Assembly: GCA_038227045.1 (NCBI GenBank)
Contig: JBBRQD010000051.1
Location: forward strand, 1 to 37,934
Direction of reading: 5' to 3'
From: JANXLS01 sp038227045
GTDB lineage: Bacteria; Planctomycetota; SZUA-567; H5-PLA8
Length of the DNA: 37,934 nucleotides
Made by a program: the position numbers and the translations under genes. Positions 31,294 to 37,934 of the stretch are shown here, piece by piece; within the stretch, counting starts at the first letter, position 1; every line of letters begins with the position of its first letter. The notes below the pieces were generated by a model, which saw only the letters and a list, made by a program, of their open reading frames with translations, made no database searches and was not told the DNA's origin.

Positions 31294-32463
31294 ATGCGCC
31301 TCCTGCTTCTAAATCTCTTCCGAAAACCGTTGCGCACGGGACTGACCATCTTCGGCGTCGCCGTCGCCCTGCTGTTGTTCTGTTTTCTCGAAACAGTCTT
31401 GCACGCGTTCAGCGCCGGCGTGAGCATGTCCAACGCATCGCGCTTGATCGTGCAACACAAAGAATCGCTTTCCTTTACCTTGCCGCTCGGCTACCAGAAC
31501 GTCATTGCACAAACGGAAGGCATCACCCACGTCGCGCCCGCCGTCTGGTTCGGCGGGCCGTATGACGAACCGCGCCCGAACGAACCGAAGAAAGAAGAGT
31601 TCTTCACCCAGTTCGCGCTGGATTTGGAAACCTACCTGCAGATTTATCCGGAGTTGTCGATTCCACCGGAACAGCTTCGGGATTTGATGGCCGATAAGGC
31701 AGGCTGCCTTCTCGGCGACAAAATCGCCGAGCGAATCGGCAAAAAAGTCGGCGACCGGGTCGTGCTCCGCAGCACCGTATGGGCTACGCTGCCCGACAAT
31801 CGCATGACCTTTACCGTCCGCGCAATTTACTCAACCGATTCCCCAACCTTCGACCGCACGCTCATGCTCTTTCATTTGAAATATTTGAACGAAGTGCGGC
31901 AATACGACAAAGATTCGGCGGGCGTGTTCTTCGCGCAAATGTCCGATCCCGGCCAGTTCGATAAAATTGCTGCGTCGATCGACAATCGCTTCAAGAACAG
32001 CCCGCACGAAACGCGGACCATGACCGAGCGCGCGTTCGCCACGCAGTTCGTCACGATGATGGGCAACCTGCAACTGCTCCTGCGCTCGATCGGTTCCGCC
32101 GTCGTGTTGACCATGCTGCTCGTCTCCGCAAACACGATGATGATGAGCGCCCGTGAACGGACGCGCGAAATGGGCATTCTGAAAGCCATTGGCTTCAGCG
32201 ACGGCCACGTGGCCCTCCTCTTGATTGGCGAATCGATGGTCATCTGCATGATCGGCGCGCTGATCGGCGCGGGCGGCACCTACACGGCGATCAATATTTT
32301 CGGATTCAATCCAAAGCCCGATTTCTTTCCCGTGTTCAGAATGCCCACCGAATCCATTACCGCCGCATTTCTGATCGCGGCCATCACCGGCGCTCTCAGC
32401 GGCGTCGTGCCGGCATTCGTGGGAATGCGCTTGAAAGCAACGGAAGCATTGCGCAGCATGTAG
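31294..32463 (+). CDS. FtsX/MacB-like ABC transporter permease, no ATPase nearby
   Basis: A 389-residue permease of the FtsX/LolC/MacB class. The first membrane helix (LTIFGVAVALLLFCFLETVL) is at about 14-36. A periplasmic domain of about 240 residues follows, then three C-terminal helices. RTREMGILKAIGFSD and the end MRLKATEALRSM are characteristic of the FtsX domain and its ATPase-contact end. ATG 31294 is chosen because the earlier codons lie in a repeat; no Shine-Dalgarno is visible. Such permeases drive lipoprotein sorting, macrolide export or mechanotransmission with a separate ATPase, which is not in the window. The next gene is an acyltransferase, so a lipid or envelope role is plausible. 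Confidence 0.88.
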   Translation: MRLLLLNLFRKPLRTGLTIFGVAVALLLFCFLETVLHAFSAGVSMSNASRLIVQHKESLSFTLPLGYQNVIAQTEGITHVAPAVWFGGPYDEPRPNEPKKEEFFTQFALDLETYLQIYPELSIPPEQLRDLMADKAGCLLGDKIAERIGKKVGDRVVLRSTVWATLPDNRMTFTVRAIYSTDSPTFDRTLMLFHLKYLNEVRQYDKDSAGVFFAQMSDPGQFDKIAASIDNRFKNSPHETRTMTERAFATQFVTMMGNLQLLLRSIGSAVVLTMLLVSANTMMMSARERTREMGILKAIGFSDGHVALLLIGESMVICMIGALIGAGGTYTAINIFGFNPKPDFFPVFRMPTESITAAFLIAAITGALSGVVPAFVGMRLKATEALRSM

Positions 32464-32499
32464 TGCGGTAAAGCCTATTTGTCATTTGGAAAAGGTTCG

Positions 32500-33390
32500 A
32501 TGAGCGACCAGACAACCGACGTACCCGGTTCATTCGTGCATTTCGCCGCATACAAAGCCATCGGTCGCCTCACTTCCGCGCTCCCCCTTTCTTTTCAATA
32601 CGCGATGGCGCGCGCCGCCGCCGATGCCTACTTCAAACTCGATCGCCACGCACGCGAAAGCGTCTGCGCGAATCTCGGCGCAGTCATGGGAACGGCTGCG
32701 GCTCCGTGGGAAATCCGGCACGCCGCGCGCAGCGTGTTTCAATCCTTCGGGCGCTACCTGACCGAATTCTTCGGCTTCGAAAATTTTTCCGGACAGTACA
32801 TCGACCGTCACGTGATGATTCAGGGCCGCGAGTACGTCGACGCGGCATTGAAGCGAGGCCACGGCGCGCTTTTCTGCTCCGGGCACTACTCGAACTGGGA
32901 GCTTGGCCCGGCAGCCGTCGCGCAAATGGGCTATCGGGTTATGGCCATCACTCAAATGCACGCCCATCCGAAAATCAACGCCCTCTTCGTCAAGCAGCGC
33001 GCCCGTCGCGGCGTCGAAGTGGTTCACAGCCGCGATGGCGCGACACGGGCGATGAAGGCGCTCAAGAACAACCGCACCGTCGCCATGCTGGGCGACCGCC
33101 CAACCGGCGGCCCGACAGTCGATGTTCTGCTCTTCGGACGAACAACGCAACTGCCACAGGGGCCTTGGCGCATTGCCCTGCGCACCGGCGCGGCGCTGCT
33201 TCCGACATTCGTGATCCGCCGTCCCGACAACACATACTTCCTGGAAATAAGCGCGCCGATTTCATTTCCGCTGTATAATGAGCCGATAAAGAATGTGCAA
33301 GCAATGGCTCAAGCCTGGGCGAAGCGTTGGGAAGCTCGGGTCAAGAGCGATCCGTCGCAATGGGAAGTGTTTTATCCGATTTGGAACTGA
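32500..33390 (+). CDS. LpxL/HtrB-family lipid acyltransferase
   Basis: A 296-residue membrane-associated acyltransferase of the LpxL/LpxM/HtrB family, which adds a secondary acyl chain to lipid A or acylates related glycolipids at the inner face of the inner membrane. The catalytic H-x4-E motif is HYSNWE at residues 129-134. FGRYLTEFF, GDRPTGG (in place of the usual DQR region) and AWAKRWEARVKSDPSQW near the C-terminus fit the family. ATG 32500 follows GGAAAAGG; a TTG at 32479 is unlikely. The glycosyltransferase gene follows after 24 bases. Together they suggest synthesis of an envelope glycolipid. Confidence 0.9.
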   Translation: MSDQTTDVPGSFVHFAAYKAIGRLTSALPLSFQYAMARAAADAYFKLDRHARESVCANLGAVMGTAAAPWEIRHAARSVFQSFGRYLTEFFGFENFSGQYIDRHVMIQGREYVDAALKRGHGALFCSGHYSNWELGPAAVAQMGYRVMAITQMHAHPKINALFVKQRARRGVEVVHSRDGATRAMKALKNNRTVAMLGDRPTGGPTVDVLLFGRTTQLPQGPWRIALRTGAALLPTFVIRRPDNTYFLEISAPISFPLYNEPIKNVQAMAQAWAKRWEARVKSDPSQWEVFYPIWN

Positions 33391-33414
33391 CTGAGTGAAA
33401 GGCCTCCGCAACCG

Positions 33415-34113
33415 ATGAATAACGCCCTTCCGCGAATCGATGTCTGCGCGATCATTCCGTGCTTTAACGAAGCGCGCAAGATTCGCGAAATCGTCGCCGA
33501 AGTTCGCGAAACCATCGCCGCCGTCCTGGTCATTGACGACGGTTCCAGCGACGCCACCGCGCTCGAAGCGGAAGCGGCGGGAGCCATCGTGTTGAAACAA
33601 CCGCGCAACATGGGCAAAGGAGCCGCGTTAAAAGCCGGCTTCGCATGGGCCTCTGAGCGCGGCTACCGAGCAGCCTTGACGCTCGACGGTGACGGCCAGC
33701 ACGACACCGCCGAAATCCCGCTTTTCCTGAACGCTTTCGACAAAGGCGATTGCGAAATCGTCGTCGGCAATCGCATGACCGATCTGAAAAGCATGCCCCG
33801 CATCCGCCGCTGGACAAATCGCTTCACGTCCTGGGCGATCAGCCGCATGGCCCGCCAAAAGATCTGGGATTCGCAATGCGGCTACCGGCTGATTTCAATC
33901 GATATCTGGAAAGACGTGCGCCTCGAAACAAAGCGCTACGAAATGGAATCCGAAATTTTAATTCGCGCCTGCCGCCAAGGCGCAAGACTGTCGCAAGTGA
34001 CGGTCAAAACGATCTATTTCTCATCAGCCCAAAGCAAGATACACCCGCTCACCGACTCCATCCGTTTCCTAAAACTGCTCTGGCGTTGCCGAAACGCTGA
34101 AACAAGTTCGTAG
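33415..34113 (+). CDS. Family 2 glycosyltransferase (polyprenyl-phosphate sugar type)
   Basis: A 232-residue glycosyltransferase like dolichol/undecaprenyl-phosphate mannosyl- or glucosyltransferases. IPCFNEARKI, IDDGSSDAT (residues 40-48), QPRNMGKGAALKAG and the metal-binding LDGDGQHDTAEIP (90-102) are typical, as is SQCGYRLI. There is no C-terminal membrane helix, so it resembles the soluble, short DPM1-like type. The final codons and stop (ACAAGTTCGTAG) lie inside a hairpin repeat at 34106-34166, so the natural end may have been replaced. It probably acts with the acyltransferase upstream on envelope glycolipids. Confidence 0.9.
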   Translation: MNNALPRIDVCAIIPCFNEARKIREIVAEVRETIAAVLVIDDGSSDATALEAEAAGAIVLKQPRNMGKGAALKAGFAWASERGYRAALTLDGDGQHDTAEIPLFLNAFDKGDCEIVVGNRMTDLKSMPRIRRWTNRFTSWAISRMARQKIWDSQCGYRLISIDIWKDVRLETKRYEMESEILIRACRQGARLSQVTVKTIYFSSAQSKIHPLTDSIRFLKLLWRCRNAETSS

Positions 34114-34166
34114 TCCCGCTTTCAGGCGGTCCGAATAAAAGACCTCCTGAAGGCGGAACTACGAAC
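34106..34166. repeat. Hairpin repeat of the CCGCCTTCAGGCGG family, copy 2
   Basis: Arms 34106-34131 and 34141-34166 pair over 26 bases with a nine-base loop. It is the sister of the copy at 13161-13221, keeping arm length and loop length. Its left arm supplies the last codons and the TAG stop of the glycosyltransferase. It separates two convergent genes and may serve as a two-way transcript end. Confidence 0.88.
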
Positions 34167-34190
34167 CTGGAACCGTCAACCGCCGTTAAT

Positions 34191-35354
34191 TCATTCCTCG
34201 CTCTTCTTAGTTCCCCAATCCTTCGGCTGCGCCCCAATAACGACGTGAAACGATTCTTCCTTGTCTTTGCGAATAGCCGCAACAGTGACTTTCGCCCCGG
34301 GCTTCATTTCAGCCACCAGAGCCGGAATGTCTCCGGAACTGCGAATCGGCTTGTTCTCAATCCGCAACAAAATATCGCCGGGGAGCATGCCGCCCACGTG
34401 CGCCGGGCCTTTCATGTACACGCCATCGACCACCGCGCCGTATTCCAAATTCAACCGCGCCGCATCCGCCGCCGCCAATTCCTTAAGCGTCACGCCCATC
34501 CACCCGCGCACGACCGTGTGATTCTGATTGTGAATAAGTTGATCCGCAATCTTGCGCGCCTGATTGACCGGAATGGCGAAACCAATTCCCTGATAGCCGC
34601 CAGTCTTCGAATAAATCGCCGAATTCATCCCAATCACCTGCCCGTCGAGATTCACCAGCGGGCCGCCGGAATTGCCCATATTGATCGCCGCATCGGTCTG
34701 TAGGAAATCCTCGTAGTTCGAAAGGCCGATGCCCTTGCGTCCCTTGGCCGAAACGATGCCGGCCGTGACAGTCTGCTCCAGCAACCCAAACGGATTGCCC
34801 ACCGCCAGCACCCAGTCGCCCACTTCGCAACCTTCGTCAGAATTGCCGAGTTCCGCGGCGGTCAGCCCAGCCGGATCGATCTGCAAAACAGCCACATCGG
34901 TTTGAGGGTCGGTGCCTACGAGTTTGGCTTCCAACTGCCGCTTGTCGGCCAGGCGCACGATCCACTGATCGCCGCCGTCAACGACATGGTTGTTCGTCAG
35001 AATGTACCCGTTCTTAGAATCGAAAATAAATCCCGATCCAAGACCCTTGGGAACCATGCCTTCCTTAATCTGCGGCGGACGATAAAACGGCAATCCCTGA
35101 TCGTTGTAGAATTGCTGCCCTGCTATGCGAACCTTGACCCGCTGCGTCGTCGTAATAGCGACCACCGCGGGCTGAATAACCTTCGCCGCATAGCGGAACG
35201 TCTCGGAATGCGCCGTGGCGGCGCGCTTGCCCTCGCGGCCATCGGCCAGCGCTGGCAAATTCCAACGGTCCATGGTCTTGCTCACAACCACCCCAACGCA
35301 AACGCCCAGCACAATTCCGAGCGTCACAGCCCAGTTTTTCTTAAATAGCTGCAT
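34191..35354 (-). CDS. HtrA/Deg-family periplasmic serine protease
   Basis: A 387-residue protease of the HtrA (DegP/DegQ/DegS) family, which degrades or senses misfolded envelope proteins. An N-terminal hydrophobic segment (VTLGIVLGVCVGVVVS, residues 10-25) is a signal peptide or anchor. The triad is His123 (ILTNNHVVDGG), Asp153 (DPQTDVAVLQ) and Ser229 (MGNSGGPLV). One PDZ domain lies at about 285-375 (GAVVDGVYMKGPAHVGGMLPGDILLRI). The single PDZ and likely anchor resemble DegS more than DegP. AGGAT lies upstream of ATG 35354. It is convergent with the glycosyltransferase. Confidence 0.95.
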   Translation of the reverse strand: MQLFKKNWAVTLGIVLGVCVGVVVSKTMDRWNLPALADGREGKRAATAHSETFRYAAKVIQPAVVAITTTQRVKVRIAGQQFYNDQGLPFYRPPQIKEGMVPKGLGSGFIFDSKNGYILTNNHVVDGGDQWIVRLADKRQLEAKLVGTDPQTDVAVLQIDPAGLTAAELGNSDEGCEVGDWVLAVGNPFGLLEQTVTAGIVSAKGRKGIGLSNYEDFLQTDAAINMGNSGGPLVNLDGQVIGMNSAIYSKTGGYQGIGFAIPVNQARKIADQLIHNQNHTVVRGWMGVTLKELAAADAARLNLEYGAVVDGVYMKGPAHVGGMLPGDILLRIENKPIRSSGDIPALVAEMKPGAKVTVAAIRKDKEESFHVVIGAQPKDWGTKKSEE

Positions 35355-35474
35355 AGAAAATCCTCATCCTTTTCGGTAAAGCCAAGTCTTTTTTGCCCAC
35401 TAATCTGTCACTATGACGCGCCAATACGCCCAATTCTTCAATCCTTGCTTACATCGGCACATTCGTCAACAGAG

Positions 35475-36635
35475 TTAAATGCAAAGGTCTTGCCAATCCG
35501 TGGCGGGACCGTTCCGGTCCCGAATGCCAAACCGTCCCACCCCTCTCCTCCCCCCATTCTCCTCTTGCGTCCTCAGCGCCCTCGGCGTCCTCGGCGGTAA
35601 AATGGCCAAATCCCGCATCCTCTGCAAATCCTCAATACGCTTTTGCCGCGGCGGATTGTTCCCGTGCTGAAGCGTCACGAGACTCGCGAGCACCAGAATC
35701 AACAGCGCGACCGCCAGAAACATTTTACCCACCGCATTGGAATCCATTTTCAAATCCGGCCATGCCGCCGCCAGCACGCCGAACGCCATCAGCGGCATCG
35801 ACAAATGCGTCCACGCGGGACTCGGCTCCAGCCCCAAAAACGACCCGCTGCAATACCCGGCCAGCGCCCCCAGCGCCAGCGACAGCGTATGCATGCGAAA
35901 CGCGCGCGCGCTTTCAAATATCGCGCTGGCAAAGACAATGTCGGTAAACGCCGGGCCGCGCGAAAGCCCTCCAAGCGCCGGCAAAAACGGCAACCGCAGC
36001 ACGGCCGCAAGCATCGACGGATCGCCGCTTTCGGCCACGGGAAAGCAATTCAGCCACACGTCGCACACGCCGCCGAACATCAGCAGCGTGACAAAATGCC
36101 ACGCGCTCCACGCGCCGCGCCCAATCCACGTGCCCAAAAATACCGCCGCGAAAAGTGCGCATTCGAAACGCAGCAGCAGCAGTGCCGCGCCCGGCAGGAG
36201 CATGTCGATGCGCGCATGAAAATAAACGTGGCCATCGGCGCGAACCCATTGCCGCGTTTTCAGCAACCCCGTCCCAATCGCATCCGGATCGAGTTTCTCG
36301 ATTTCAAATTGTCCGGCCGAGCCCTGCAGATAAATCAATCCCAGCCCAGCAAGCACCGCGCCAAAAATCAGCACGCGATTCTTCAGCCAGCACCCCTGCA
36401 ACGCCAGCGCCGTGAAAATGCCCAAGGCAAAAACACTCAACCGCGGCACAACCCGCAGCACGCGCCCAGTCCACTCCGCCGCGACAGGCAGATGCACAAG
36501 CCAGGCGCCATAAAACAACGCAATCACCGCACCCGCCAAGGCAAGCCGGCCCGGAAATTCCGTCGAATCCCCGCGCGCCTCATCCTCGTCAGGCCGCGAA
36601 CTCTCCGGCATGGCGCCGTTAGTGCGATCATTCAT
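35475..36635 (-). CDS. Multi-pass membrane protein of unknown function
   Basis: A 386-residue protein with about nine to ten hydrophobic segments and a polar, acidic N-terminus of about 28 residues. I do not recognise the family. A loop after segment three (SAGQFEIEKLDPDAIGTGLL, HVYFHARIDM) may be periplasmic. After about residue 325 the protein turns polar and basic; this tail is encoded by intergenic-type repeats (a CTCTTGCG patchwork at 35562-35600 and a GGGACC palindrome at 35505-35521). The original stop was probably lost and the tail gained from repeats. A role with the neighbouring HtrA protease is not supported beyond adjacency. Confidence 0.7.
   Translation of the reverse strand: MNDRTNGAMPESSRPDEDEARGDSTEFPGRLALAGAVIALFYGAWLVHLPVAAEWTGRVLRVVPRLSVFALGIFTALALQGCWLKNRVLIFGAVLAGLGLIYLQGSAGQFEIEKLDPDAIGTGLLKTRQWVRADGHVYFHARIDMLLPGAALLLLRFECALFAAVFLGTWIGRGAWSAWHFVTLLMFGGVCDVWLNCFPVAESGDPSMLAAVLRLPFLPALGGLSRGPAFTDIVFASAIFESARAFRMHTLSLALGALAGYCSGSFLGLEPSPAWTHLSMPLMAFGVLAAAWPDLKMDSNAVGKMFLAVALLILVLASLVTLQHGNNPPRQKRIEDLQRMRDLAILPPRTPRALRTQEENGGRRGVGRFGIRDRNGPATDWQDLCI
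35505..35600. repeat. Repeats encoding the tail of the membrane protein
   Basis: GGGACC-gttcc-GGTCCC (35505-35521) and a CTTTGCG/TCTGCG patchwork copy 3 (35562-35600: ctcttgcgtcctcagcgccc and so on to cggcggtaaa) lie within the last part of the membrane protein frame. Both look like intergenic elements. Confidence 0.55.
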
Positions 36636-36728
36636 GGCGACATATTAGCCTAAATCCATCACCGTGTCATTGCCCACATTTTCTCAACATGCTTTCGGCC
36701 AATGGGAACTGCTTAAAATGATAAAATT

Positions 36729-36752
36729 ATCCGCGTCCATCTGCGTTTAATT
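36729..36752. repeat. Partial ATCCGCGT...CTGCGTTT repeat
   Basis: atccgcgtccatctgcgttt resembles the complement of the word in the repeat at 15248-15326. It lies in the 165-base spacer between the membrane protein and the beta-propeller gene. No hairpin is formed. Confidence 0.45.
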
Positions 36753-36800
36753 AAGTCGTTGAACAATAGAAAACCGCACGGTGTATCCCAAAGTGACTCA

Positions 36801-37811
36801 ATGTTCAAATCGGAGCCCCCCATCGTGTCAAAAACCGCAACCATCCTTCTCGCAATGCTTCTATTCGCCACACACGTAAACGCGGAAGAAGGCGTCCATC
36901 GCTACCTCTATTGCGCCTCCCCCGACGGCGCTCAAATGCAGAGCGGCTCCGGCCATGCCATCGTCGTCTTCGACATCGACAACGGCTTCAAATTCGTGCG
37001 CCGCATCGAGCTCGCCCGCTTCGCGTCCGGCATTCGCGGCATGACCGGTTGCCTCGCCACGCACGCGCTGTACTACTCCACCAGCAACCACGAGCTGGGT
37101 TGTTACGATCTGGAAGCAGACAAAATAGTTTGGGAACAGCGCTACCAGGCGGGCTGCGACCGTTCCTGCATCACGCCCGATGGCTCGAAAATATATGTAC
37201 CTACCGGTTTTTGGGACCTGCGCCCGGAAGCCGGATTTCTGGTCATCGATGGAAAAACCGGCAAACTGCTGAAGGACATTCCCGCGGGAAAAGGATCGCA
37301 CAACAGCATCGCCGGCCCCGATGGTAAAACAATATACCTGGGTACTCAAACCAAGCTGACTCTTTTCAATACAGCCGACGACAGCGTCATCAAGGAAATA
37401 CCCGATGTCGGCGAATCTGGAGTGTTCCCATATACCATCGACAGCCGTCAGCGGTATGCCTTCGTGTGTTTGGGTAAACACGTCGGCTTTGATGTAGTTG
37501 ATCTGGAGCCAGGCAAAGCGATCCACCGCGTGATGGCCGGAGAAACGCCGATAGCGCACCGCACCCACGGCGCGGCGTTAAAGCCGGATGAAAGCGAATT
37601 GTGGATCAGCGATCAGGACGGCAAAAAGCTCTTCATCTTCGACGCAACGCAAATGCCACCGAAGGAAACAGGCCACATCGACTTGAGCGTCGGCGGTCAC
37701 GGCTGGGTCAACTTCAGCCTGGATGGACAATACGTCTGGAACCATACCCCCGACGTCTTCGACGCCAAAACGCATAAACTCGTCGCGTCCCTGAAAGTAA
37801 TGCTCCGGTGA
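36801..37811 (+). CDS. Exported YncE-like beta-propeller protein
   Basis: A protein of about 336 residues with a signal peptide (TATILLAMLLFATHVNAEEG). The rest is built from repeated four-stranded blades of about 40-45 residues (HAIVVFDIDNGFKFVRRIEL, GFLVIDGKTGKLLKDIPAG, KTIYLGTQTKLTLFNTADDS, DGKKLFIFDATQMPPKETGH), as in YncE/NHL-type seven-bladed propellers. ATG 36801 has no Shine-Dalgarno, whereas GTG 36825 has GGAG nine bases upstream and would give a compact signal peptide directly; either is possible. Such proteins bind metals, cell-wall fragments or partner proteins in the periplasm; some belong to quinoprotein systems. No partner is visible here. Confidence 0.85.
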   Translation: MFKSEPPIVSKTATILLAMLLFATHVNAEEGVHRYLYCASPDGAQMQSGSGHAIVVFDIDNGFKFVRRIELARFASGIRGMTGCLATHALYYSTSNHELGCYDLEADKIVWEQRYQAGCDRSCITPDGSKIYVPTGFWDLRPEAGFLVIDGKTGKLLKDIPAGKGSHNSIAGPDGKTIYLGTQTKLTLFNTADDSVIKEIPDVGESGVFPYTIDSRQRYAFVCLGKHVGFDVVDLEPGKAIHRVMAGETPIAHRTHGAALKPDESELWISDQDGKKLFIFDATQMPPKETGHIDLSVGGHGWVNFSLDGQYVWNHTPDVFDAKTHKLVASLKVMLR

Positions 37812-37860
37812 AGTACATGTCAATGTAATGTAGGCGCACCGCACCGGTATCCGGGAATGA

Positions 37861-37934
37861 TTACCGGCTGGGGAAGTATTCAGGAATTGGGATGGGCGGA
37901 ATTTCGGGGAGGATGTCTTCCATCAATGTGACGG
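37861..37934 (-). CDS. Possible C-terminal end of a gene cut by the window edge
   Basis: On the minus strand a frame open to the window edge reads VTLMEDILPEIPPIPIPEYF, then PSR, and ends at TAA (37861-37863). The Pro/Ile pattern looks protein-like, but only about 23 codons are visible. It would face the beta-propeller gene tail to tail. No family can be named. Confidence 0.3.
   Translation of the reverse strand, partial: VTLMEDILPEIPPIPIPEYFPSR

Noticed and set aside
35643..36653. 336-residue frame antisense to the membrane protein
   Set aside because: Extremely Arg/Gln/His/Pro-rich composition typical of a shadow of a hydrophobic gene.

Overview
The window is a stretch of chromosome from a diderm (Gram-negative type) bacterium with GC-rich coding sequence. 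I see no rRNA, tRNA, CRISPR array, transposase, phage or plasmid gene. An LpxL/HtrB-type acyltransferase, an HtrA protease, a SUF system with an IscR-like Rrf2 regulator and a PPi-type phosphofructokinase all fit a free-living bacterium. Many intergenic spacers carry short palindromic or patchwork repeats of several families. My best guess is a member of the PVC group (Verrucomicrobiota or relatives) or a similar poorly cultured phylum; this rests on general impression and no marker gene proves it.

Layout. 1-370: spacer with an inverted pair of hairpin repeats and a possible promoter. 371-3434 (+): MFS transporter, alpha/beta esterase and a small membrane-anchored protein. 3269-5425 (-): exported S41 protease with HEAT-like repeats. 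5693-8905 (+): a single 1070-residue protein joining E1-alpha, E1-beta, lipoyl and E2 acyltransferase domains of a 2-oxoacid dehydrogenase. 8991-9998: MobA-like nucleotidyltransferase convergent with a frameshifted DUF1569 gene. 10103-15207 (+): ABC-2 exporter pair, two SPFH/band-7 proteins and a two-helix membrane protein. 15344-17264 (+): panC and a TIM-barrel isomerase.

17294-26569 is a long co-directional minus-strand block of iron and haem genes. In transcription order it holds an Rrf2 regulator, sufC, a DUF4259-like gene, sufB, a hidden micro-ORF overlapping the sufD start by GTGA, sufD, a decayed gene (A'), small genes B and A, a CxxC protein, a Rieske ferredoxin, a CcsA/HemX protein, hemA and a phosphoesterase. 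The Rrf2 promoter overlaps two perfect short palindromes, which suggests autoregulation. 26744-28981 (-): tandem duplicated metallophosphoesterases. 29029-29252: a nested palindrome. 29317-31057 (-): PPi-phosphofructokinase followed by a small DUF6941-like gene. 31294-34113 (+): orphan FtsX-like permease, acyltransferase and glycosyltransferase. 34191-36635 (-): HtrA and an unknown multi-pass membrane protein. 36801-37811 (+): exported beta-propeller. The right edge may clip a minus-strand gene.

The strongest candidates for something new are the E1-alpha/E1-beta/E2 single-chain dehydrogenase without a visible peripheral subunit-binding domain, the SPFH pair with its co-translated membrane partner beside an ABC exporter, and the unusual suf operon (DUF4259-like insertion, coupled micro-ORF, A'-B-A cassette). 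The repeat landscape is a second theme: repeats supply stop codons or protein tails to at least two genes.
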